Translations under genes and position numbers: made by a program
The notes under the pieces: generated by a model
The model's database searches: none
Told to the model about the DNA's origin: nothing
The model's input: the letters and a program-made list of their open reading frames with translations, nothing else
Part shown: positions 55,740 to 64,000 of the stretch, piece by piece
Layout of the letters: each line of letters opens with the position of its first letter
Position numbering within the stretch: position 1 is the stretch's first letter
NCBI RefSeq assembly: GCF_002994655.1
Contig: NZ_PPDL01000002.1
Span: forward strand, 1-64,000
Length of the DNA stretch: 64,000 bases
Source of the DNA: Corynebacterium sp. 13CS0277
Lineage (GTDB): Bacteria > Actinomycetota > Actinomycetes > Mycobacteriales > Mycobacteriaceae
Direction: 5' to 3'

Positions 55740-56177
55740 ATGGCCGCACGCACCCGCACGGCACGGTACGACAACAACGCCACCGCACCGAACCTGTCCG
55801 GCAAGATCATCGCCATCCTCGCCGTGATCACCGCCGTCATCGCGGTCGTCGTCATCTGGCAGTACTTCCAGTCCCGCAGCCAGGTCACCATCAGCGCCAC
55901 CCCCGCCGGCTTCGAGCGCACCGCCGACGACGTGCTCCGCCTCAACGTGGATGTCACCCGCAAGAACCCCGAGGTCGACTCCTACTGCATCGTCACCGCC
56001 CAGAACTACCAGGTCGAAGAAGTCGGCCGCCGCGAGTTCGTCATCCCCGCCGGCGGACCGAAGGTGCAGCGCTTCCAGGTGGACATCCCCACCCGCGACC
56101 TGCCGGTGGCGGGCCGCGTCTACGGCTGCGCGGAGGGCGTGCCGGACTACCTGGGCAGCAACGCCCGACCCGAGTAA
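55740..56177 (+). CDS. DUF4307 membrane-anchored protein
   Basis: A 145-residue protein from ATG 55740, with GGAAGGA upstream. A short charged N-terminus is followed by one membrane segment (about residues 20-42, I-I-A-I-L-A-V-I-T-A-V-I-A-V-V-V-I-W). An extracytoplasmic beta-rich domain follows with two cysteines (S-Y-C-I-V-T-A and V-Y-G-C-A-E-G). It matches the DUF4307 family, whose M. tuberculosis member Rv1081c lies between greA and mca just as here. The function is unknown. Confidence 0.88.
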   Translation: MAARTRTARYDNNATAPNLSGKIIAILAVITAVIAVVVIWQYFQSRSQVTISATPAGFERTADDVLRLNVDVTRKNPEVDSYCIVTAQNYQVEEVGRREFVIPAGGPKVQRFQVDIPTRDLPVAGRVYGCAEGVPDYLGSNARPE

Positions 56178-56589
56178 ACGCCCCAGCAGCTCCCCCGGGC
56201 CGCACCGGCCACGGCGACCACCCCGCGCCACAGGCTGCGGGCGGGGCTCACGCCACGAAAAGGCGTACTAAGGCCTGTGCTAAAATTTGCTGCAGTTTGC
56301 CGCCTCCACCGGCGGCACCCGCGGCCCCAAGCGTTCGCCCCACCCCACCACCACAACCACGGCCCACACGGTGCAGGCGCATCACCCCACCACGCTGGGA
56401 CGTGGCCGGTGCCATGCGGGGTGCAGCTTCGGGACCACCAGACAGTGGCGACACCCGCCCACCCGACGCCAGCGCGCATCGAGCCTCGAGATATTTTCAC
56501 CCCGAGGCCACCCGTGATGCACCCCGGCGGCCGGTGGCGGGGTCCTCGCTTTTCACGCCCCAAAAAACTCCCAAGGACATTCATTTTTC
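56178..56589. other. Leader and promoter region of greA
   Basis: About 410 bases without a gene. A likely promoter is the TGTGCTAAAAT motif (56275-56285, -10 TAAAAT). This would give greA a long leader of about 300 nt, including CACCC-rich stretches. No known riboswitch fold is recognisable. The greA Shine-Dalgarno sequence AAGGA lies about 11 nt before the ATG. Confidence 0.45.
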
Positions 56590-57114
56590 ATGGCTGACAA
56601 CCAGAAGCAGTACATCACTCCGGAAACCAAGAGCAAGCTCGAAGCCGAGCTGAACGAGCTGATCGCCCACCGCCCGGTCGTCGCCGCCGAAATCAACGAG
56701 CGCCGCGAAGAGGGCGACCTCAAGGAGAACGCCGGCTACGATGCCGCCCGCGAGATGCAGGACCAGGAAGAGGCCCGCATCAAGCAGATCTCCGAGATCC
56801 TGGCGAACTCCACCACCGAGCGTTCCGGCATCGAAGAGGGCGTCGCTGTCGTCGGTTCCGTCGTGCACGTCTACTACAACGGCGACAAGGAGCAGAAGGA
56901 AACCTTCCTCATCGGCACCCGCGCCGCAGCCTCCGACAACAAGAACCTCGAGACCTACTCCGAGCAGTCCCCGCTCGGGCAGGCCGTCCTCGGCGCCCGG
57001 GAAGGCGAGACCCGCGAGTACTACGCCCCCAACGGCCGCCAGCTGTCCGTCACCATCGTGACCGCCGAGCCCTACAACTCCGAGAAGTACGCCACCCCCC
57101 GCGACGAGTCCTAG
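56590..57114 (+). CDS. greA: Transcription elongation factor GreA
   Basis: A 174-residue factor that rescues backtracked RNA polymerase by stimulating transcript cleavage. The N-terminal coiled coil (about 1-75) carries the acidic tip, with the motif E-I-N-E-R-R-E-E-G-D-L-K-E-N-A-G-Y. The C-terminal domain includes Y-S-E-Q-S-P-L-G-Q-A-V-L-G and ends in a Corynebacteriales-style extension. The length is normal for actinobacteria. It lies next to DUF4307 and mca, as in mycobacteria, but on the opposite strand to mca. Confidence 0.96.
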   Translation: MADNQKQYITPETKSKLEAELNELIAHRPVVAAEINERREEGDLKENAGYDAAREMQDQEEARIKQISEILANSTTERSGIEEGVAVVGSVVHVYYNGDKEQKETFLIGTRAAASDNKNLETYSEQSPLGQAVLGAREGETREYYAPNGRQLSVTIVTAEPYNSEKYATPRDES

Positions 57115-57235
57115 GACCGTCCCGCACGCACCCCACGCAGACGGCACCGCCCCCACAGCACACGGCGGGCGTGCCCGATTGGTGGGTACGCGTGCGCTTC
57201 TCCCCCGCTCACCCCACTTTTTCATTGGAGACCCC

Positions 57236-57700
57236 ATGAAAACCCGCCTCGCTTCCGCCCTCGCCGTCTGCGCCTGCGCCACCCTGGCCGCCTGCAGCCC
57301 GCCCCACGAGATCGACTCCGAGAAGTGGGTCGACACCGCCACTGGTGTGGCCGCCCCCACCGTGGCACCCACCAGCGCAGCTGCCACCACCGTGGCCGCC
57401 GCTGACGCCCTGCCCGGCTACACCAACTGTGTCGGCTCCCCGGAGCAGCGCCCCGACGAGATCTCCCTGGCCTGCGGCGACAACAACGATGTCCTGCGCG
57501 ACATCACCTGGACGGAGTGGACCGCCACCAACGCCACCGGTACCGCCACCCGCGTGACCAACGACTGCACCCCGAACTGTGCTGACGGCAAGCTGCAGAA
57601 GACCGAAGACGTCAAGGTCGTGCTGTCCAACCCCTACGACACTGTCTCCGGGGCGTCCTTCACCCAGGTCGCCGTCGACGGCGTCGTCATCCTCCCCTAA
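57236..57700 (+). CDS. Putative secreted lipoprotein (hypothetical)
   Basis: 154 residues from ATG 57236, with GGAG 6 nt upstream. A signal peptide ends in the lipobox L-A-A-C-S, followed by a Thr/Ala/Pro-rich linker (about 35-58). A C-terminal domain of about 95 residues follows with four cysteines (Y-T-N-C-V-G, L-A-C-G-D, N-D-C-T-P-N-C-A-D-G), probably two disulfides. The I-T-W-T-E-W-T-A-T-N-A-T-G pattern and the C-x-P-N-C-A motif resemble small secreted domains common in Streptomyces and Corynebacterium with no assigned role. It follows greA by 121 nt and could be cotranscribed. Confidence 0.82.
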   Translation: MKTRLASALAVCACATLAACSPPHEIDSEKWVDTATGVAAPTVAPTSAAATTVAAADALPGYTNCVGSPEQRPDEISLACGDNNDVLRDITWTEWTATNATGTATRVTNDCTPNCADGKLQKTEDVKVVLSNPYDTVSGASFTQVAVDGVVILP

Positions 57701-58191
57701 GGGAGTAATCACCACAGGGCCCGCCACACGCAGGCCCCACAGCGGAGCTTTCACGCCCCGCGCCCACACACCCGCCCGCACCCCACCACCCCGGCACCAG
57801 CCCGGCGTGAGGAGGAGCCGGCGGGTGTTTTCTATGCCCGCCCGGCACACAGCAGCCAGACGGGCATCGCCGCCACCACCGCCGGGGAGCACGCGCGCTG
57901 CACGCCAGCTCGCAACAGGTTGAGATCCCGATGGGCCGGTCCGACGCACCGGGGATGCTCGCGCTGTGTCGGGCAGCCCGGCCTTTCCCCTGCGGGGTGT
58001 CGCTGACCGGGCCCGCCCACAGCCAGCCCCCGCGACTCCGGCGCTCGTACCGCCGCCCCAGCCTCGTGCCGGCCCGTGACCGCTGTGTCAGGGGTACCTC
58101 GGGCACGACGAAGCCCTCCACGGGTATTCCCATGGAGGGCTTCCATTACTGGCTCACACCGCCCGGAAGGGGGTGCGGGCCCTGGCACCGC
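57701..58191. other. Intergenic region between convergent genes
   Basis: About 490 bases between the lipoprotein gene and the BI-1 family gene. No open frame has a ribosome binding site or credible composition. A clean hairpin lies near the right end. I see nothing else. Confidence 0.45.
58110..58143 (-). terminator. Hairpin after the BI-1 family gene
   Basis: GAAGCCCTCCA (58110-58120) pairs perfectly with TGGAGGGCTTC (58133-58143). It lies about 50 nt after the stop of the leftward gene. No T-run is present. Confidence 0.6.
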
Positions 58192-59016
58192 TTAGGAGCG
58201 GTTGAAGTACGACAGCAGACGCAGGATCTCGGTGTACAGCCACACCAGCGTGACAGCCAGGCCCAGGGCCACGCCCCACGCCATGTCCGCCGGAGCCTGA
58301 GCGCGCACCAGACGATCCGCCTGATCAAAGTCGCTCAGGAAGGACACGGCCGCCAGGCCGATGCAGAACAGGGAGAACACGATCGCGATCGGGCCACCAT
58401 TGGTCAGCGGGTTGCTGCCGGTGAACAGCATGAGCAGCACGTTGCCGAGGCTCATGACGAGCACACCGATGAGGGCGCCGGTAAGGATGCGGTTGAACTT
58501 CGGGGTGACCTTGACAACGCCAGTCTTGTAGACGTACAGCATGCCGAGGAACACACCCAGGGTGCCGAGCACCGCCTGGCCCACGATGGTGCCGGTCTTA
58601 CCGGTCAAACCACCAAACAGCAGGCTCAAGCCGCCCACGGCAAGACCCTCAAACACGGCGTAGGTGATGGTCACCGCGGCGGAGGCGTAGAGGCGGCGGA
58701 AGCTGGCCACCATGACGGTGATGAGACCGCCGATGAGGCCGATCATCATAAGGATCATCGACAGGCCCGGGGCAACCACGGACAGGGCCATGTTGATCGC
58801 GGCCAGCACGGTAATGATGCCGACGGTGATCGCCGTCTTGTTGATGACGTCATCGTGGGTCATCGCGCGGGCGCCACCCACGGCGAGCGGCTGGCCATAT
58901 CCGGCACCATACTGGTTGAACGCCTCGGCCTGACCGTAACCGGCCTGGACGTACTCCTGCGCCTGGCCGCGGGAGGCCTTCGTCAAAGAGTTAAAAACAG
59001 GGTTAGAGCTGCGCAC
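58192..59016 (-). CDS. Bax inhibitor-1 (YccA/BI-1) family membrane protein
   Basis: A 274-residue integral membrane protein with seven hydrophobic segments and the family terminus W-L-Y-T-E-I-L-R-L-L. I chose GTG 59016, with AAAGGA about 12 nt upstream, because the product then begins V-R-S-S-N-P-V-F, the usual family start; an upstream GTG at 59043 would overlap this Shine-Dalgarno sequence. The cytoplasmic N-terminus (about 50 residues) is Gly/Tyr/Gln rich. BI-1 homologues act as pH-sensitive calcium leak channels or protease partners; no specific role can be given here. Confidence 0.9.
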   Translation of the reverse strand: MRSSNPVFNSLTKASRGQAQEYVQAGYGQAEAFNQYGAGYGQPLAVGGARAMTHDDVINKTAITVGIITVLAAINMALSVVAPGLSMILMMIGLIGGLITVMVASFRRLYASAAVTITYAVFEGLAVGGLSLLFGGLTGKTGTIVGQAVLGTLGVFLGMLYVYKTGVVKVTPKFNRILTGALIGVLVMSLGNVLLMLFTGSNPLTNGGPIAIVFSLFCIGLAAVSFLSDFDQADRLVRAQAPADMAWGVALGLAVTLVWLYTEILRLLSYFNRS

Positions 59017-59425
59017 GGTGTGCGTGTCCTTTCCATTGCTCACACAGGGTCACACCCCAAAGCCGCACCCGCAGGAACAGATCGTGCGGGACGCATGCGA
59101 TCGTCGCAGGCGGCGGGTCTTCGGTGGTGTGAACGGGGCGAACGACCACGCGCCGCACGAGAAGGCAAGCTCCCCGGCAGCGCAGGCGTCGTTGTGTTTA
59201 TTGTTTCGTCACGGCACAGCGCGTGCCGTGTCCGTTGATGTACGTCCAGTACAACGCGTCAGCCCGCAGTTTAGTTCCCGGCTGCTGCGTCCGGTTCGCT
59301 GCCAGTGATGGGCGCGGGGCCACGCGGCACGGCTGGCAGCGCGGCGTCGCCGCCCATTCCTTCGTCCCCGGTGGACGCCACCCGCCAGAAAAACACTGCT
59401 GGATAAGCAGCCGGGCCGGGGCTCT
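59017..59425. other. Intergenic region upstream of the BI-1 family gene
   Basis: About 410 bases with no credible gene. It contains a short inverted repeat TGTAC-GTCCA-GTACA (59239-59253) and an A+T-richer spot near 59190-59210 that may hold the promoter of the leftward BI-1 gene. The rest is G+C-rich. Confidence 0.4.
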
Positions 59426-59614
59426 CTAGCGGCGGTCGTGCAACTCGTCGAAGGTCGTCATCGACTGCTGGAGCATCCCTCCCACGCGATTCCACACGTC
59501 GCGCACCCGCTCGGCCGGGGACTGCACCGGGCCCAGCGTCGTGGGGAGTTGCGTTGGACGGATGTCCGTGAGGTACCTCGGGGTGTACGTCGTGAAATTC
59601 TTCCGCGTCGACAC
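59426..59614 (-). CDS. Small hypothetical protein
   Basis: A predicted 62-residue protein from GTG 59614. Support comes mainly from GAGGAG 9 nt upstream of the GTG and from a plausible soluble composition (V-S-T-R-K-N-F-T-T-Y-T-P-R-Y-L, later a Met/Gln-rich helix ending E-L-H-D-R-R). There is no signal peptide, membrane segment or recognised family. Upstream in-frame codons exist but lack a start signal. It may be a lineage-specific small protein. Confidence 0.5.
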   Translation of the reverse strand: MSTRKNFTTYTPRYLTDIRPTQLPTTLGPVQSPAERVRDVWNRVGGMLQQSMTTFDELHDRR

Positions 59615-59898
59615 GATGCAGTGCTCCTCGTGATTGGGGGTAGGGGTCGGTATGCCCACTGTAGTAGGCACCGCCTGGGCGCACACCCTCGCCGTGGCGA
59701 ACCCACAGCCGGAGCATTCTCCCGAGGTCGAAGAGAAGCCCGTTCGCTTCCCCGCCTGCGGCACGTGTCACGTGGGCAGAGCCAACCTGTGCGACGAGGA
59801 CCGTGATGCTGTGGCGAATGGGTGGACCTGCCGCTGACGCATGTCGTGGACATGCCATGGGATGGGGTGCGAGAATCCACACCAGGAAAAAGGAAAAC

Positions 59899-59929
59899 AG
59901 CCCTCTAGCAGGGATGCTGCTAGAAGGCT
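59899..59929 (-). terminator. Rho-independent terminator of the tRNA-Leu gene
   Basis: Two 12-base arms (59899-59910 and 59918-59929, AGCCCTCTAGCA with its near-perfect complement) pair, followed on the minus strand by GTTTTCCTTTTTCC. It starts 6 nt after the tRNA end. This is the clearest intrinsic terminator in the window. Confidence 0.88.
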
Positions 59930-59934
59930 TCGCG

Positions 59935-60008
59935 TGCCCCCAGTCGGACTCGAACCGACACTGAACGGATTTTAAGTCCGCTGCCTCTGCCAATTGGGCT
60001 ATAGGGGC
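59935..60008 (-). tRNA. tRNA-Leu (anticodon UAA)
   Basis: A 74-nt cloverleaf on the minus strand. The acceptor arm GCCCCTA pairs with TGGGGGC, with discriminator A. The D arm is GCCC/GGC with loop AATTGGCAGA. The anticodon stem is GCGGA/TCCGT with loop CTTAAAA, giving anticodon UAA. The T arm is GTCGG/CCGAC with loop TTCGAGT. CCA is not encoded. Unusually for tRNA-Leu, the variable region is only 5 nt (TCAGT), a class I shape. The anticodon and A73 support Leu. An intrinsic terminator follows at once, and ppx lies just upstream. Confidence 0.9.
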
Positions 60009-60083
60009 AGCAGTCCCACCGCGGTGGAAGATCCATGGTGGGAAAGCTGCCGCTACTCTATCACCCCCATCACCCCCGCGGGG

Positions 60084-61106
60084 CTAGCCGTGGGGGTGCT
60101 CCCCGGCGGCGTCGGCATCGCCCAGGTGGGTGGCCGCCAGGCCGGCAATGATGCCGTCGAGGATGTCCTTCTCGCTGATGCGGATCGACCGGATGCCCAC
60201 CGATTCCAGGGTGTCGATGATGCCCTGGACGACGATGCAGCCGCCACCCAACACGTCGGCACGGCCGGGGTGGATGACAGGGTTCTGGGCGCGCTGCGCG
60301 GCCGTCTGGTGCAGCAACTGCTCCGTGAGGTGGCGCAGCGGCTCCAGGTTGAGCTCCGAGCCGTGGATGGCGTCCTCATCGTAGGTTTCCAGCCCCTGCG
60401 CCAACGCCGACAGGGTCGTGAATGTGCCGGCGCAGCCCACCACGGTGGCGGCCTGCCCCAACGGCACGATGGTGGCCACCTCCTGCATGCGCTGCGCGAC
60501 AAGATCGCGGGCGATGTCGATCTCGGTGGTGGTGGGCGGGTCGGCGCGCAGGATGCGCTCCGACAGGCGCACGCACCCCATGTGGGCGGAGTGCGCGCCC
60601 AGGATCTCCCCGGCACGGGTGCCGACGATGAACTCGGTGGAGCCGCCACCCAGATCGATGACGAGGAAGGGTTCATCCCCTGCGGGCAGATCGGCCACCG
60701 CGCCCGTAAACGACAGGTGGGCTTCCTCCTCGCCGCTGATGACCTCAGCGCGAGCGCCGGGGGTGATCTGCCCGAGCAGGCTCGCGGTCATCGCGAAGAA
60801 CTCCTCCCGGTTCGCCGCGTCCCGCGTCGCCGACGTCGCCACCATCCGCACGAACCGCACCCGGTGCTCCCGCATGAGGTCGACGTAGCGGGCCAGGGCC
60901 TCCTTCGTGCGCTCTAAGGCGGCGGGCGCGAACTCGCCGCTCGCATCCACCCCTTCCCCCAGGCGCACGATCGTCATCTCCCGCAGAATGTCCTTCGTCC
61001 CCCACGCGGCCGCGCCCGCAGCATCCGCGGCGGGGTCCACGCTCACCTCGCTGATGAGCAGACGAATCGAGTTGGTGCCGCAATCGACGGCAGCGAAACG
61101 CGTCAT
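60084..61106 (-). CDS. ppx: Exopolyphosphatase / guanosine pentaphosphatase (Ppx/GppA)
   Basis: A 340-residue member of the Ppx/GppA branch of the sugar kinase/Hsp70/actin fold. The N-terminal phosphate loop is A-A-V-D-C-G-T-N-S-I-R-L-L. The second is V-I-D-L-G-G-G-S-T-E-F, with the catalytic Glu in I-S-G-E-E-E-A. It is the short form without the C-terminal HD domain, like the actinobacterial Ppx proteins (Rv1026). It hydrolyses inorganic polyphosphate or pppGpp; which one cannot be told from sequence. It lies 2 nt after DUF501, in the conserved eno-ftsB-DUF501-ppx order. Confidence 0.94.
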   Translation of the reverse strand: MTRFAAVDCGTNSIRLLISEVSVDPAADAAGAAAWGTKDILREMTIVRLGEGVDASGEFAPAALERTKEALARYVDLMREHRVRFVRMVATSATRDAANREEFFAMTASLLGQITPGARAEVISGEEEAHLSFTGAVADLPAGDEPFLVIDLGGGSTEFIVGTRAGEILGAHSAHMGCVRLSERILRADPPTTTEIDIARDLVAQRMQEVATIVPLGQAATVVGCAGTFTTLSALAQGLETYDEDAIHGSELNLEPLRHLTEQLLHQTAAQRAQNPVIHPGRADVLGGGCIVVQGIIDTLESVGIRSIRISEKDILDGIIAGLAATHLGDADAAGEHPHG

Positions 61107-61108
61107 GA

Positions 61109-61666
61109 TCAGACGTTCACCCCGGCATTGGAGAAATCAAAATCCTCCAGGCTGATCCCCAGCTCCTCACAGGTGGGCCAGTCGGCAGGGATGGCGGTGC
61201 CACGCAGGTGGGCGTGCTCTGCGGCCAACGCCACGGCCTCCGTGCCGAGACGCAGACGCCCCGGCCCCTCCGCGAGCGCGTAGGCGATGAGCACGTGGAG
61301 GCACTTCACCCGGTCCGGCATGCCGCCCCCGGAGAAGTCCGTGCCCAGGTCCTCGATAGCGTTGCGCTCCGCGAGGTAGTGCTCGTGGGCGGCACGATAA
61401 TCCGCCGCCAAGTCCGCATCCTCATGAAGGCGGGCGCTCATCCACTTCATGACGTGGGCGACCTCCAGCCGGGACGCCTCGGCCGTCAGCCGCGGGTCGG
61501 TCAAGTAATACAGCGTCGGGAACGGGGTGCCATCATCCAGCCGCGGCGCGGTCTTCACCACACCGGGCGCCCCATCCGGGCAGCGGTAGCTGACCTCCAG
61601 CACGCCGCGCGGGGTGCGGCCCAGCTGCTCGGCGACGGCGGCAATGTCTTTCTCGGAAACGCTCAT
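61109..61666 (-). CDS. DUF501 family protein
   Basis: A 185-residue protein of a conserved actinobacterial family (Rv1025-like). Typical segments are Q-L-G-R-T-P-R-G, V-S-Y-R-C-P-D-G, L-Y-Y-L-T-D-P-R, M-S-A-R-L and G-G-M-P-D-R-V-K-C-L-H-V-L-I-A-Y-A-L-A. The function is unknown; the constant position between the FtsB-like division protein and Ppx suggests a conserved operon. The ppx start follows 2 nt after its stop. Confidence 0.93.
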   Translation of the reverse strand: MSVSEKDIAAVAEQLGRTPRGVLEVSYRCPDGAPGVVKTAPRLDDGTPFPTLYYLTDPRLTAEASRLEVAHVMKWMSARLHEDADLAADYRAAHEHYLAERNAIEDLGTDFSGGGMPDRVKCLHVLIAYALAEGPGRLRLGTEAVALAAEHAHLRGTAIPADWPTCEELGISLEDFDFSNAGVNV

Positions 61667-61834
61667 GGGCGTTTATTCTGTCACGAACCCGCCGACGGTG
61701 CCCACACCCCGCACACCACGCGCACCCCGCACACCGCTGCCGCGCAGCGGCACCGGGAACCAGACCTACCCGACACGCCAGGAGCCCACCCCTACTACGG
61801 GGCCTTCAGCCACCGGCTCCCCGCGGAAAGGTCG

Positions 61835-62566
61835 TTAGTTCCCCGCCGGGGCGGGCGCATCCCCGGGCGGGAGCGCGCCGTCGACTCCAGCGGGGCCTTC
61901 GACACCGGCCTCTGCGGGCTGGCCGATCGCAGCCTCCTCGTCACCGGTCATCTCACCGGCATCCGCGGGCTCCTGGCCAGGTGCCGCCGGCAGCGGCTGA
62001 CCCTCAATCGGCAGGCGGCTCGTCGCCTCCGGGGTCTCAGGTGCCGCGGGCTGGCCGATACCGATGACGACCTCGGTGGCGTCGTCCGCCGGCACCGCAA
62101 TGCTCGACCACAGCACGTCATACCAGGGGCCCGTCGGCTGGCCCAGCTCCCCCCGCTTGGTGGCCTGGGGGTTGTCCCCCAACGCCGGATCCAGGATGCG
62201 GAACGCCGTCTCCCCCGGCTCGATCACGCCGAAGCGGGCGCGGGCCTGCTCCCGGACGTAGTCGTCGTTCTGCAGCTGCTGCAGCTGCGCACTCAGCTCG
62301 TCCTTCTGCCGCTGTTTGGCGCTAATCGACGCCTTCACGCGGGCAATGTCGGAGCGCTGCTGGGCATAGTTCTGGATCGGCACGCCGACGATGACGATGA
62401 CGGCCACGAGCACCGTGGCGAGGATCGCGAATTCGACGTGGCTGATCGGCCGCATCGGTTGGCGGCGGGCCTTGATGGTGGCGACAGCCTGCTTGTGCCG
62501 CTGGTTGAGTTCGCGCCGGGATACCGGCACCTGTCCGCGCGCACGGGGGGAGTCACCTTTAGCCAT
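61835..62566 (-). CDS. Septum formation initiator family protein (FtsB/DivIC-like)
   Basis: A protein of 243 residues from ATG 62566. A basic cytoplasmic N-terminus (about 1-43) leads to one membrane segment (about 45-67, F-A-I-L-A-T-V-L-V-A-V-I-V-I-V-G-V). A coiled coil (about 70-105, R-S-D-I-A-R-V-K-A-S-I and Q-L-Q-Q-L-Q-N-D-D-Y) follows, with the FtsB-typical Y-V-R-E-Q-A-R-A-R-F-G. The Pro/Ala/Glu-rich C-terminal tail of about 90 residues is longer than usual. TACACT lies about 10 nt upstream of the ATG, so the leader is very short or absent. It should act in the FtsQLB divisome complex. Confidence 0.9.
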   Translation of the reverse strand: MAKGDSPRARGQVPVSRRELNQRHKQAVATIKARRQPMRPISHVEFAILATVLVAVIVIVGVPIQNYAQQRSDIARVKASISAKQRQKDELSAQLQQLQNDDYVREQARARFGVIEPGETAFRILDPALGDNPQATKRGELGQPTGPWYDVLWSSIAVPADDATEVVIGIGQPAAPETPEATSRLPIEGQPLPAAPGQEPADAGEMTGDEEAAIGQPAEAGVEGPAGVDGALPPGDAPAPAGN

Positions 62567-62757
62567 AGTGCCCCACAGTGTAGCCACACCCGCCACACGA
62601 GCACCGGATAGACACCACCGATACCGCACATCCTCCCGCCAACATCACACGGCATTCCCCCCCCGACATCACCCGCCGTCAGCCGGCGCCACCCTGCGCA
62701 CCACCGCATGACCCGGTACGAAAGCCACCCCTTTGACGGCTGTGGGTACACAACGAA

Positions 62758-62816
62758 CGGCACCGCCGCACCCGACGACCACGCACGAGGCGCGTGGGAG
62801 GGTGACGGCGGTGCCG
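62758..62816 (-). terminator. Large inverted repeat downstream of eno
   Basis: CGGCACCGCCG (62758-62768) pairs perfectly with 62806-62816; the 37-nt interior can fold further. On the minus strand TTCGTTGTG follows. A smaller hairpin (62867-62887, GCAGGCTC arms) lies closer to the eno stop. Either may terminate eno. Confidence 0.55.
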
Positions 62817-62903
62817 AACACAAAGAACTGGAGGAATAGCGGGCGCGGGGTTGACCTGCGCCCGGGGCAGGCTCACGGGGAGCCTGCGGGGATCAGGGGG
62901 TGA

Positions 62904-64000
<1,097 letters not shown>

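Overview
The window is high-G+C actinobacterial DNA, most likely from a Corynebacterium. The right half carries core genes in an order I recall from Corynebacterium and Mycobacterium (eno, ftsB-like, DUF501, ppx; greA, DUF4307, mca, a small membrane protein, cis-prenyl transferase, coaA/glyA, fumC). Mycothiol amidase, an LGFP-repeat lipoprotein, DtxR- and McbR-type operator sequences and several probable leaderless starts all fit that assignment. The species cannot be fixed from the sequence.

Left part (about 0.9-27.6 kb): a large metallophore locus. A minus-strand run reads two half-size ABC transporters (YbtP/YbtQ or IrtAB type), a stand-alone methyltransferase, a giant PKS-NRPS, a peptide/metallophore-binding lipoprotein, a DppB-type permease, and a single protein fusing a DppC-type permease to two ATPases. 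Divergent from it is a 2051-residue NRPS with the order ArCP-Cy-A-PCP-Cy-PCP, the architecture of yersiniabactin synthetase HMWP2, with a cysteine-type adenylation pocket. The PKS-NRPS (KS-AT-KR-ACP-Cy-PCP-Cy*-PCP-TE) resembles HMWP1 but has an extra Cy*-PCP module and no built-in methyltransferase. A thioredoxin-reductase-like flavoprotein follows. A YedE-TusA sulfur transporter converges on it, with an McbR-like sulfur-control box upstream.

Middle (29.6-45.8 kb): fumC, then a second siderophore locus behind a DtxR-like iron box: isochorismatase, 2,3-dihydro-DHB dehydrogenase, isochorismate synthase, DHB-AMP ligase, free aryl carrier protein, and an EntF-like NRPS (C-A-PCP-TE) with a serine-type pocket. 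This is a complete enterobactin-type gene set. A small membrane protein, a TetR regulator with palindromic operators, and two tandem paralogous 14-TM MFS exporters follow.

Right part (46-64 kb): mainly housekeeping genes: GNAT acetyltransferase, LGFP lipoprotein, LysR-type ligand-binding protein, DUF5997, alpha/beta hydrolase, glyA, coaA, cis-prenyl transferase, mca, greA, BI-1 family protein, tRNA-Leu(UAA), ppx, DUF501, ftsB-like and eno (cut by the window end).

Main inference: the left assembly line starts with an aryl carrier protein but has no salicylate or aryl-activating gene beside it. The only aryl supply visible is the DHB pathway of the second locus. The organism may therefore make an enterobactin-like tris-catechol and, from the same DHB pool or from salicylate made elsewhere, a thiazoline-rich yersiniabactin-like metallophore. 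No phosphopantetheinyl transferase, MbtH-like protein, thiazolinyl reductase or stand-alone type II thioesterase is visible.
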